Shown: positions 1 through 6,876 of the stretch, piece after piece
How positions within the stretch are numbered: the first letter of the stretch is position 1
Layout of the letters: the number at the start of each line of letters is the position of its first letter
Assembly (NCBI GenBank): GCA_027449885.1
Contig: DAIDKS010000016.1
Span: 32,083-96,082 of the forward strand
DNA length: 64,000 nucleotides
Reading direction: 5' to 3'
Source: Acidimicrobiaceae bacterium
Lineage (GTDB): Bacteria > Actinomycetota > Acidimicrobiia > Acidimicrobiales > RAAP-2
Program-made: the position numbers and the translations under genes
The notes under the pieces: model-generated
Told to the model about the DNA's origin: nothing
The model's input: the letters and a program-made list of their open reading frames with translations, nothing else
Database searches by the model: none

Positions 1-95
1 TCGCCGAGCGCGCCGGCGATCTCCGGGGCTATCGCATGGTCCACGAGCCGCCGGCGCTGCGCCACTTCACGGCGCGGTTCGAGCCTCTTCCCTAG
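1..95 (+). CDS. C-terminal end of an unidentified protein (partial)
   Basis: An open frame enters from the left edge (codons begin at base 3) and stops at TAG 93-95, giving about 30 residues that end ...HFTARFEPLP. It would converge on the lgt-family gene and overlap its 3' end by 29 bases, which fits the tight convergent junctions seen elsewhere in this window. There is too little sequence to name a family. It could also be a chance open frame. Confidence 0.35.
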   Translation, partial: AERAGDLRGYRMVHEPPALRHFTARFEPLP

Positions 96-843
96 GGCGA
101 CGCAGGGACCAGACGACGAGGGCGAGACCGGCCGCGGCGAGTGCCAGGCCGGCGAGCTGGACGCCCACCGAACCGGAGTGGGAGTTCTGCCCGAGCAGCA
201 GGCGTTCGTCGGTCGAGCGCACGAGGCCCCACACGGTCATGGCCCAACCCGCGATGAGTCCGGGTCGGCGCCCGAGACCGCGTCGCTCCAGCCCGAGGAG
301 GACGACCCAGAGCGTTCCGTCCTCCGCCCCCTGGATCAGAGGAACGGGAACGCGCTTGCCGACCTGGCCGTGGTAGCGCAGGCCGAACCACTGGTGGGTG
401 AGGTGGCCGCCCCCCGCGACCATGAACTGCGGTCCGAGCACGCGCCCGAGCGCCCACCCCGCGACCAGGGCGGGGACGACGGCGTCGGCGAAGGTGGCGA
501 GGGAGACGCCCGGCCACCAGCGCCGTACCAGGTAGACGGCGACCGGGACGGCCGCGGCGATGCCGCCGAAGCTGGCGAGGCCCCCCTCCCACACCGCGAA
601 CCATCGTGCGGGATCGTGAGCGTAGATCGACCAGTTGGTCGCCACGTGGGCGACGCGAGCGCCGACGAGGGCGGCCACCACGATCCATCCGGCGAAGGCG
701 CCCACCCGACTTACGTCGAGGCCGCGACGAGCGAGGCGACGGCCGAGGTACAGGTAGGTGACGTAGGCGGCGACGGCGAGGCCCAGCCCGTAGAGGTGGA
801 AGACGAGGGGGCCGAGGTGGATCGCGGTGGGAACGCCGGACAC
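67..843 (-). CDS. lgt: Prolipoprotein diacylglyceryl transferase (Lgt) family membrane protein
   Basis: This 258-residue polytopic membrane protein belongs to the Lgt family, which moves diacylglycerol from phosphatidylglycerol to the lipobox cysteine of prolipoproteins. Visible are an N-terminal HLGPLVFHLYGLGLA segment, the ARVAHVATNWSIY stretch, WEGGLASFGG, GRVLGPQF...GGHLTHQWFG and several hydrophobic helices. The usual HGG of the signature loop is SFGG here, and the GRxGNFxNGE loop is replaced by a GRVLGPQ-type version. It may therefore be a divergent subfamily or a paralogue. The GTG start at 843 lies 9 bases after the stop of the NlpC/P60 gene, so the two are probably one minus-strand operon. 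The family call is firm; full catalytic activity is not certain. Confidence 0.8.
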   Translation of the reverse strand: MSGVPTAIHLGPLVFHLYGLGLAVAAYVTYLYLGRRLARRGLDVSRVGAFAGWIVVAALVGARVAHVATNWSIYAHDPARWFAVWEGGLASFGGIAAAVPVAVYLVRRWWPGVSLATFADAVVPALVAGWALGRVLGPQFMVAGGGHLTHQWFGLRYHGQVGKRVPVPLIQGAEDGTLWVVLLGLERRGLGRRPGLIAGWAMTVWGLVRSTDERLLLGQNSHSGSVGVQLAGLALAAAGLALVVWSLRRPREEARTAP

Positions 844-852
844 GGGGGCGGA

Positions 853-1956
853 CTAGGCGCGCGGACGACCGGCGCCGGCGAATCCGTAGCCGAGGCGCAC
901 GGGCGTGATGTGGACCGTGTAGCCGGTGCTCGGCGCCTCGATCATCATTCCGTGACCGAGGTACATGGCGACGTGCTCGTCACCGTTGTAGCCGTAGAAG
1001 AGCAGGTCGCCCGGCTGGAGGTCCCAGAGGGGGACGCGTACCGTGTCGGCGAACTGGGCACCCGAGTAGTGGGGGAGGTAGATCCCGGCCGCCTCGTAGG
1101 CGAGCATCACGAGTCCGGAGCAGTCGACGCCGGAGCGCGACGCCCCTCCCCAGACGTACGGGACCCCCAGGAAGCTGAGGGCGGCCCGAATCGCGATGTC
1201 GGCGCGCGAGTTGGGGGGTGGGGCCGGGAATCCCGCGACCGGCTTCGCGTTGCTGAGCGCGCTCGCCGAGGCCGCGTTGGCCGCGGCCTGCTGCTGATTG
1301 ATGTAGTAGGCGATCTGCCCCTTGACCTTGCTGAGCGTGTTCTGGAGCGACGCCTGCAGCAGCTTCGCCTCGTGGAAGGCCTTGGCGGCGGTGCGCGCGG
1401 CGTCGGCCGCCTTGCGGTCCTCGGCGGCGAGGATGGAGCGTTCCTGGGTCAGCTTGATCTTGTAGTTCTTGAGGTTCGCGATCTGGGTGCTGATGTTGCC
1501 CTGGGCGAACTGCCCGTAGACCTGCGTCGCACCGATCTGCGTGGCGTTCGCCGAGAAGAGCGGATTGTTGCTCGCCGCGGCTCCGGCCATCACGTAGGCG
1601 AAGACGGCGTCCTGACGCAGCTGGGTGTTGCCGTGAGCCACCTGGCGCTCGATCTGGGCGACGATGTTCTTCGTGTTGACGATGACGTTGTTGATGTGGT
1701 GGAGGTTGATGAGCGTCGCGTCGTACTTCTGGCCGAAGTAGCCCACTCGATTGTTGATCGTCTGGATCTGCTTGTAGAGGGTGGCCGCTTCCGCCCGGGC
1801 GTTGGTGAGCCCCGTCGCTCCCGCCGTCGCCGTGGGCGCGACCAGCGTTCCGAGCGCGGCCGCGACGGCGAGCGCCGACCCGATGAGTCGGCGTCCACGC
1901 AGCCAGTGCGGCGGCTGGAGCGTCGAGAAGCGCGTCACGCGCCCGACGGCAGTCAC
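853..1956 (-). CDS. Secreted NlpC/P60 peptidoglycan hydrolase with N-terminal coiled coil (RipA-like)
   Basis: This 367-residue exported wall hydrolase has a basic start followed by a hydrophobic signal segment (about residues 20-45, ending in an ATAGA-like site). A long helical, probably coiled-coil region follows at about 50-235, then a C-terminal NlpC/P60 domain from about 255. The catalytic cysteine is in GVDCSGLVMLAYEAAG and the histidine in DEHVAMYLGHG; PGDLLFY is the usual strand between them. Such proteins cleave D-Glu-mDAP stem-peptide bonds during cell separation and are held inactive by the coiled coil. A TAGCCT element lies 7 bases before the GTG start. The Lgt homologue follows directly. 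Confidence 0.88.
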   Translation of the reverse strand: MTAVGRVTRFSTLQPPHWLRGRRLIGSALAVAAALGTLVAPTATAGATGLTNARAEAATLYKQIQTINNRVGYFGQKYDATLINLHHINNVIVNTKNIVAQIERQVAHGNTQLRQDAVFAYVMAGAAASNNPLFSANATQIGATQVYGQFAQGNISTQIANLKNYKIKLTQERSILAAEDRKAADAARTAAKAFHEAKLLQASLQNTLSKVKGQIAYYINQQQAAANAASASALSNAKPVAGFPAPPPNSRADIAIRAALSFLGVPYVWGGASRSGVDCSGLVMLAYEAAGIYLPHYSGAQFADTVRVPLWDLQPGDLLFYGYNGDEHVAMYLGHGMMIEAPSTGYTVHITPVRLGYGFAGAGRPRA

Positions 1957-1963
1957 GGGTGCC

Positions 1964-1969
1964 AGGCTA
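1964..1969 (-). promoter_or_regulatory. Putative -10 element of the NlpC/P60 gene
   Basis: TAGCCT on the minus strand, 7 bases before the GTG at 1956. The transcript would be leaderless or nearly so. Confidence 0.5.
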
Positions 1970-2031
1970 GTTCTGCCGGTCCGCCCGCCGGTCGGCCCAA
2001 AGGTAAGTTTTGATTAAAGTACCTGATGAGA

Positions 2032-2046
2032 ACGTATGCAATACGT
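2032..2046. promoter_or_regulatory. Inverted repeat, candidate operator of the malyl-CoA lyase gene
   Basis: ACGTAT-GCA-ATACGT is a perfect 6-bp inverted repeat in a locally AT-rich patch between two divergent genes. It ends 28 bases before the -10 at 2074, where a repressor or activator could bind. The function is inferred from position and symmetry only. Confidence 0.4.
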
Positions 2047-2073
2047 CGGCTCCGCCGTGGAGAACGGGCCACG

Positions 2074-2079
2074 TAGGCT
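2074..2079 (+). promoter_or_regulatory. Putative -10 element of the malyl-CoA lyase gene
   Basis: TAGGCT, then exactly 6 bases, then ATG 2086. There is no room for a Shine-Dalgarno site, so the mRNA is probably leaderless. Confidence 0.55.
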
Positions 2080-2085
2080 CGGCGC

Positions 2086-3021
2086 ATGTCCGAGCGCTCC
2101 CGTGACCTGCCCCGTCGTTCCTGTCTCTCCACCCCGGGATCGTCGGACCGATTCCTGGCGAAGGCCCCCCAGACGTCCGCCGACATGACCTTCCTCGACC
2201 TCGAGGACTCGGTCGCACCGGGCGAGAAGGTCGCGGCGCGCGCGAAGGTGGTTCGAGCGATCCGGGACAACGACTGGGGCGAGCGCGTCCTCTGCGTGCG
2301 CGTCAACGCCTGGGACACGCCGTGGACCTACGGTGACGTGATCGAGGTCGTCGGCGGCGCCGGGCCCCGCCTCGACGAGGTCATGCTGCCCAAGGTCGAG
2401 TCCGCCGCCCAGGTCGTGGCCCTCGACCTGCTCCTCACCCAGGTCGAGCGCAACGCGGGACTGCCGGTCGGGCACATCGGGATCGAGGCCCAGATCGAGA
2501 CCGCCCGGGGGCTGATCAACGTCGACGAGATCTGTGCCGCGTCGCCCCGACTCGAGACGATCATCTTCGGGCCGGCCGACTTCGCCGCCTCGATCGAGAT
2601 GCCGGTCCTCACGGGAGGGGTCGCGATCCCCGAGTACCCCGGCGACCACTTCAACTACGTCTTCTCGCGGATCCTGATGGCGGGACGCGCCAACGGGCTC
2701 CAAGTGATCGACGGGCCGTTCCTCAAGGTCCGCGACCTCGACGCCCTGCGCGAGTTCGCCCAGCGCACTCGCGTGCTGGGCTACGACGGCAAGTGGGCCC
2801 TCACCCCGGATCAGGCGGCCGTCCTGAACGACGTCTACTCACCGACCCAGGAGCAGTTCGACCGGGCCTGGGACATCCTGGAGGCCTACCGGACGGCGAC
2901 GGACCAGGGATCGGGAGCCGTGATGTTCGGCGACGAGATGATCGACGAGGCCAGTCGCAAGATGGCGATCAAGTTCGTCACTCGAGGGACCCGCGCCGGA
3001 CGGAGCCGCTCCGCCAGCTGA
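2086..3021 (+). CDS. mcl: HpcH/HpaI-CitE family CoA-ester lyase, probably L-malyl-CoA/beta-methylmalyl-CoA lyase
   Basis: This 311-residue TIM-barrel lyase shows the family landmarks: RSCLSTPGSSDRFLAKA at the N terminus, the metal-site DLEDSVAP, LPKVESAAQV, the catalytic-face IEAQIETARGLINVDEI and FGPADFAAS, then GYDGKWALTPDQ. The tail GAVMFGDEMIDEASRKMA closely resembles actinobacterial malyl-CoA lyases of the ethylmalonyl-CoA pathway, which split beta-methylmalyl-CoA into propionyl-CoA and glyoxylate. Nearby genes for a methylsuccinyl-CoA dehydrogenase-like enzyme and a MaoC hydratase support that role. Citramalyl-CoA lyase is the main alternative. It is probably translated from a leaderless mRNA. 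Confidence 0.8.
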   Translation: MSERSRDLPRRSCLSTPGSSDRFLAKAPQTSADMTFLDLEDSVAPGEKVAARAKVVRAIRDNDWGERVLCVRVNAWDTPWTYGDVIEVVGGAGPRLDEVMLPKVESAAQVVALDLLLTQVERNAGLPVGHIGIEAQIETARGLINVDEICAASPRLETIIFGPADFAASIEMPVLTGGVAIPEYPGDHFNYVFSRILMAGRANGLQVIDGPFLKVRDLDALREFAQRTRVLGYDGKWALTPDQAAVLNDVYSPTQEQFDRAWDILEAYRTATDQGSGAVMFGDEMIDEASRKMAIKFVTRGTRAGRSRSAS

Positions 3022-3040
3022 CCTGACGGAGGCGTTCGCT

Positions 3041-3064
3041 ACTAGGACTCCCTCCTATTAGGGT
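3041..3064 (+). promoter_or_regulatory. Promoter and imperfect inverted repeat of the Ni/Co permease gene
   Basis: ACTAGGA-CTCCC-TCCTATT (3041-3059) pairs at 6 of 7 positions and runs into the -10 TAGGGT at 3059-3064, which is 6 bases before GTG 3071. A metal-responsive repressor could act here, but no known metal-regulator consensus was recognised. Confidence 0.4.
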
Positions 3065-3070
3065 GGCGTC

Positions 3071-4270
3071 GTGAGCACCCCCGCGACCTCGACGCGCCCC
3101 GCGCGGTCCCGCGTCCTCGACGCCTTCAGTCCGCGCGAACGCCGCTCCCTCGGGGGCATGTTCGCCTTCATCATTGCCCTCCACGTCATCGGGTGGGGTC
3201 TGCTGATCCTCGCGGCGACGCGGCACTACGCGGTGGGTTCGGGCAAGGTCCTGGGCATCGGCACGGGCGTCCTCGCCTACACCCTGGGCATGCGCCACGC
3301 CTTCGACGCCGACCACATCGCGGCGATCGACAACACGACCCGGAAGTTCATGACCGAGGGCAAGCGCCCCATGTCGGTGGGCTTCTTCTTCTCGTTGGGG
3401 CACTCATCGGTGGTGACGGCCCTGACGATCCTGCTCGGCCTCGGCGCCCGCGCCCTCGGTGGCCAGGTCCGCAATGCCAACTCGCCCCTGCACCACTACG
3501 GCGGCCTCATCGGCACGATCGTCTCGGGCGGGTTCCTCTATCTCATCGCGATCCTCAACCTCATCGTCCTGCTCGGGATCGTGCGCCTCTTCATCCAGAT
3601 GCGCCAGGGACGGTTCGACGACTCCGAGCTCGAGAAGCACCTCAACTCCCGGGGCTTCATGATGCGGTTCTTCGGACCGGTCGCGAGGTCGATCGACGCC
3701 CCGTGGAAGATGTACCCGCTGGGCGTCCTCTTCGGACTGGGGTTCGACACCGCGACCGAGGTGGCCTTCCTCGTGCTCGCCGGAACGTCGGTCGCGGCCG
3801 GTCTGCCCTTCTGGGCGATCCTCAGCCTGCCGATCCTCTTCGCGGCGGGGATGAGCCTCCTCGACACGATCGATGGCTCCTTCATGAACTTCGCCTACGG
3901 GTGGGCCTTCTCCAAGCCGGTCCGCAAGGTGTACTACAACATCACCATCACCGGGCTGAGCGTGGTGGTCGCGCTCTACATCGGGACCCTGGAGCTGGCC
4001 CAGGTCCTCGCCTCCCAGCTCCACCTCACGGGTGGTCTCTGGAACTACGCGGCCGGGTTCAACATCAACCAGGCCGGCTTCGTGATCGTCGGGCTCTTCG
4101 TGGCGGTGTGGGCCGGAGCCCTCACGTTCTGGCGCTACGGGCGGGTCGAGGAGCGCTGGGAGCGAGCGGCCATGAGGGCCCAGCGTGCGCGGGGGGAGCG
4201 CGTCAACCTCCACTCGGCGGGCATCACCCTCGGCGACATCCACCGACCGTTCACCATCGACGAGGAGTGA
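3071..4270 (+). CDS. Nickel/cobalt permease, NiCoT (HoxN/NixA) family
   Basis: This 399-residue inner-membrane protein has about eight hydrophobic segments. The NiCoT signature HAFDADHIAAIDNTTRK, whose His/Asp residues select the metal, is in the second helix. SLGHSSVV, LGFDTATEVAFL and the later LFAAGMSLLDTIDGSFM are the other family motifs. It imports Ni2+ or Co2+. Cobalt would suit this region, which also encodes B12-dependent MetH, a mutase and a cobalamin adenosyltransferase. Metal choice cannot be read from sequence. The gene has its own promoter with an inverted repeat and ends stop-to-stop against the dehydrogenase gene inside a palindrome. Confidence 0.9.
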   Translation: MSTPATSTRPARSRVLDAFSPRERRSLGGMFAFIIALHVIGWGLLILAATRHYAVGSGKVLGIGTGVLAYTLGMRHAFDADHIAAIDNTTRKFMTEGKRPMSVGFFFSLGHSSVVTALTILLGLGARALGGQVRNANSPLHHYGGLIGTIVSGGFLYLIAILNLIVLLGIVRLFIQMRQGRFDDSELEKHLNSRGFMMRFFGPVARSIDAPWKMYPLGVLFGLGFDTATEVAFLVLAGTSVAAGLPFWAILSLPILFAAGMSLLDTIDGSFMNFAYGWAFSKPVRKVYYNITITGLSVVVALYIGTLELAQVLASQLHLTGGLWNYAAGFNINQAGFVIVGLFVAVWAGALTFWRYGRVEERWERAAMRAQRARGERVNLHSAGITLGDIHRPFTIDEE

Positions 4271-4280
4271 TCACTCCTCG
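4261..4280. terminator. 20-bp perfect palindrome holding both convergent stop codons
   Basis: CGAGGAGTGATCACTCCTCG reads the same on both strands. TGATCA at its centre is the two stops back to back. Each mRNA could fold it as an 8-bp stem at its 3' end, although there is no T-tract. It may act as a minimal two-way terminator, or may simply arise because both proteins end in Glu-Glu. Confidence 0.4.
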
Positions 4281-5872
4281 AGGAGCCGTCGCGCCACGAC
4301 CTTGAGGGCGAGGGTCTCGTCGGCGCCCTCGAAGATCGAGAGCACTCGCGCGTCGACGAAGTAGCGGCTGACGGGGTACTCCTCGGCGTACCCCATGCCC
4401 CCGTGGATCTGCATCGCCTCCCGGGTGACCCACTCGGCCGCCCGGCAGACGTAGGCCTTGGCCATCGAGGCCTCGGTCGTCCCCTGGCCCCGACCCATCT
4501 GGCGCGCCACCGCGAGACTGAACTGTCGGGCCGCCTGGATGATGGTGGCCATCGTCCCCAGCTTCACCCGGGTGAGCTCGTACTCGATGATGGGTCGTCC
4601 GAAGACGTGGCGCTCTCGGGCGTAGGCGAGGGCCGCCTCGTAGGCCGCCTGCATGACCCCGACCGCGCGCGCCGCGGTCTGGATGCGCCCGTTCTCGAAG
4701 CCGGCCATCTGGTAGTAGAAGCCACGTCCGAGTCCCGCCTCGCCGCCCACGAGGTCGGCGTCGGGGACGAACCAGTTGTCGAAGGCGAGCTCGTAGGAGT
4801 GCATGCCGCGATACCCGAGGGTGTCGATCGGGCGTCCCTCCAGGCGGCCGTCGGGTCCCGACCGGCCGGCGGCGGAGGCCGACTGGGTCAGCACGAAGCC
4901 GTGGCCGTCAGCGCGCTCCTTCTCGACGAGGAAGAGCGAGAGGCCCCGGTGAGCCCGGGAGCGGTCCGGGTCGGTGCGTGCCAGCACGACGAGCACGTCG
5001 GCGCGGGCCGCGAAGGTGCACCACGTCTTCGTGCCGCTGATGAGCCAGCCCCCCTCGGTCCGCGCGGCACTCGTCGTGATCCCGGCGACGTCACTGCCGT
5101 AGTCGGGCTCGGTCACGGCGATGGCCGCGAGCACGGAGGCCGTGGCGACGCGGGGCAGCCACCGCGCCCGCTGCTCCTCGGTGCCCCCGGTGAGGAGAGC
5201 CCGGGTCAGGATCTCCGGCCGCGTGATCAGCGAGCCGCCGATGCCGAGGCTGCCCCACGACAGCTCCTCGGTCGCCACGACCATGGCGAGGTACTCGGAC
5301 TCGTCGCCCGTGGCGTCGCCCCCGAAGGCCGTCGGAATCGAGAGGCCGAAGCCGCCGAGCTCGGCGAGGCCCCGAATGATCGACTCGGGGATGTCGGCGT
5401 TCTCCCGGTGGACGTGATCCGCGTGCGGGCGCACCTGCTCCTCCGCGAAGCGGTGGAAGACCTCGCGCACCATCTCGTAGTCCTCGTCGAGGTGGCGGGG
5501 TCCGGGCGTCTCGGCGAGGGAGGCGAGGACCGAGGGATCGCGTTGGGCGTCGACGAACGTGGCGAACGGGCTGAACCAGTCCGCGCCCACCCCCCAACGC
5601 GCCTCACGCCCCAGCACGCGCTGGGCGAGGTCGGCGAGGGCGAGTCCGACGAAGGCTCCGGCGAGGCGCGCCTCGTCGTCGCCCCGTCGCGCGTAGTCGA
5701 GTGACGCGCGTGCGGTCGCGACGGCGCTCGCCGCGTGGGCCAGGTCGTAGGCGAGTACCTGGTCGGCGTCGACGCCTCCCCGAGATCGCAGGGCGGCCAC
5801 GGCGCCGTCGACGACGTGCTGGGCGTCGTCGACGAGACGGGCGAGGAGGTCGGGGTCGGGCGCGGTCGTCAT
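4271..5872 (-). CDS. mcd: Acyl-CoA dehydrogenase, probable (2S)-methylsuccinyl-CoA dehydrogenase
   Basis: This 533-residue flavoenzyme is well above the usual 380 residues of acyl-CoA dehydrogenases because of an N-terminal helical extension (about 1-130: DLAHAASAVATARASLDYAR, GLALADLAQRVLG). The dehydrogenase core follows: FAEEQVRPHADHVHRENADIP, AVTEPDYGSDV, SGTKTWCTFAARAD, LGYRGMHSYELAFDNWFVP, FENGRIQTAARAVGV, IHGGMGYAEEYPVSR. This layout and the ENGRIQTAARA and YRGM.SYEL strings match methylsuccinyl-CoA dehydrogenase of the ethylmalonyl-CoA pathway, which forms mesaconyl-CoA. The flanking lyase and hydratase would take the next steps. A TCGGTAGTTT element 6 bases before the ATG implies a leaderless mRNA. 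Confidence 0.78.
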   Translation of the reverse strand: MTTAPDPDLLARLVDDAQHVVDGAVAALRSRGGVDADQVLAYDLAHAASAVATARASLDYARRGDDEARLAGAFVGLALADLAQRVLGREARWGVGADWFSPFATFVDAQRDPSVLASLAETPGPRHLDEDYEMVREVFHRFAEEQVRPHADHVHRENADIPESIIRGLAELGGFGLSIPTAFGGDATGDESEYLAMVVATEELSWGSLGIGGSLITRPEILTRALLTGGTEEQRARWLPRVATASVLAAIAVTEPDYGSDVAGITTSAARTEGGWLISGTKTWCTFAARADVLVVLARTDPDRSRAHRGLSLFLVEKERADGHGFVLTQSASAAGRSGPDGRLEGRPIDTLGYRGMHSYELAFDNWFVPDADLVGGEAGLGRGFYYQMAGFENGRIQTAARAVGVMQAAYEAALAYARERHVFGRPIIEYELTRVKLGTMATIIQAARQFSLAVARQMGRGQGTTEASMAKAYVCRAAEWVTREAMQIHGGMGYAEEYPVSRYFVDARVLSIFEGADETLALKVVARRLLEE

Positions 5873-5878
5873 GGCACG

Positions 5879-5884
5879 AAACTA
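5879..5884 (-). promoter_or_regulatory. Extended -10 element of mcd
   Basis: TCGG-TAGTTT on the minus strand, exactly 6 bases before ATG 5872. It shares the CGG-TAnnnT pattern found across the window. Confidence 0.6.
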
Positions 5885-5914
5885 CCGACTTCTCACGCCC
5901 CGTGACCTCCTCGG

Positions 5915-5920
5915 TAGGCT
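5915..5920 (+). promoter_or_regulatory. Extended -10 element of the DUF6941/MaoC operon
   Basis: TCGG-TAGGCT, 6 bases before GTG 5927. It lies back to back with the mcd promoter. Confidence 0.6.
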
Positions 5921-5926
5921 CGTGCC

Positions 5927-6367
5927 GTGAACGTCGTAATGCTTCTCGCGGACGCGGCCCAGGTGGCCGACGGAAAGTTGTACATCCTGGGAGGGGGGTG
6001 GTCGGTCACCGGCCCGGATCCCGTACCGTCGGCCGTCGCGGTCAAGGTCTCCGTCGACACTCCCGAGTTCGACCGCCCTCACCACTGGGAGCTCTTCCTC
6101 GAGGACGCCGACGGGGCCGTCGTCCAGTTCGACACGCCCGAGGGACCCCAGGCCATCGAGGTCCGAGGCGACTTCTCCGCGAGCGAGCCCCCCGGGGCGC
6201 CCGTGGGCACCCCCGTGGACGTGCCGATCGCGGTGAACTTCGGCCCGATCCCCCTGCCGCCGGGGGCTCGGTACACGTGGCGGATGGTGGTGGACGGCGA
6301 GTCCCTGCCGGGGGCCCTCTGCTCCTTCACCACGCGACCACTGCCGGCTCCCGGGGTGATGGAGTGA
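5927..6367 (+). CDS. DUF6941-type protein of unknown function
   Basis: This 146-residue protein begins MNVVMLLADAAQVADGKLYILGGGWS, typical of a small actinobacterial family of unknown role (DUF6941, assigned from memory of the family start). It has a beta-rich pattern with alternating hydrophobics and two proline-rich loops, consistent with a compact beta sandwich: WELFLEDADGAVVQF near the middle, RYTWRMVVDGE near the end. It has no signal peptide and no catalytic motif. Its stop overlaps the MaoC start by four bases (GTGA), so the two are probably co-translated. Confidence 0.6.
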   Translation: MNVVMLLADAAQVADGKLYILGGGWSVTGPDPVPSAVAVKVSVDTPEFDRPHHWELFLEDADGAVVQFDTPEGPQAIEVRGDFSASEPPGAPVGTPVDVPIAVNFGPIPLPPGARYTWRMVVDGESLPGALCSFTTRPLPAPGVME

Positions 6368-6876
6368 GCATTCACGATCGCCCCTTCGGGCGTTACCTGG
6401 AGGACTTCGTTCCCGGGGACGTCTACCGGCACTGGCCGGGCAAGACGATCACCGAGGCCGACGACCACCTCTTCTGCATGATCACGATGAACCACCACCC
6501 CCTGCACACCAACGAGTGGTTCGCGCAGCACGAGACGATCCACGGGCGCAACGTGGTGGTGGGGAATCTGGTGTACTCGTTGGTCCTGGGGATGAGCGTC
6601 CCCGACGTCTCGGGGGCGGCCATCGCGAACCTCGAGGTCGAGTCCCTCATTCACCGGCACCCGACCTTTCACGGCGACACGATCTACGCCGAAACGCGCG
6701 TGATCGCGGTGGCGCCGTCGTCGTCGAAGCCCGATCGGGGCATCGTCACGGTCGAGACGAAGGGCTTCAATCAGGAGGGCCTCGAGGTCTGCTACTTCCG
6801 GCGCAAGGTGATGGTCTGGACCCGCGCCGCCGCTCCGGCGCGCCGCCGCCCCTACGGTGACGACGTCTGGGACTGA
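6364..6876 (+). CDS. MaoC-like hot-dog hydratase, possible mesaconyl-CoA/beta-methylmalyl-CoA hydratase
   Basis: This 170-residue single hot-dog-fold protein starts at GTG 6364. It carries the MaoC region FGRYLEDFVPGDVYRHWPGKTITEADDHLF with the hydratase-2 type Asp/His neighbourhood (MNHHPLHTNEWFA), then VVVGNLVYSLVLGMSV and HRHPTFHGDTIYAETRV. Single-domain MaoC proteins of this length accompany malyl-CoA lyase and methylsuccinyl-CoA dehydrogenase in actinobacterial ethylmalonyl-CoA clusters, where they hydrate mesaconyl-CoA. That makes this role likely here, although generic enoyl-CoA hydration is possible. Its 3' end overlaps the mutY start by 20 bases. Confidence 0.75.
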   Translation: MSIHDRPFGRYLEDFVPGDVYRHWPGKTITEADDHLFCMITMNHHPLHTNEWFAQHETIHGRNVVVGNLVYSLVLGMSVPDVSGAAIANLEVESLIHRHPTFHGDTIYAETRVIAVAPSSSKPDRGIVTVETKGFNQEGLEVCYFRRKVMVWTRAAAPARRRPYGDDVWD

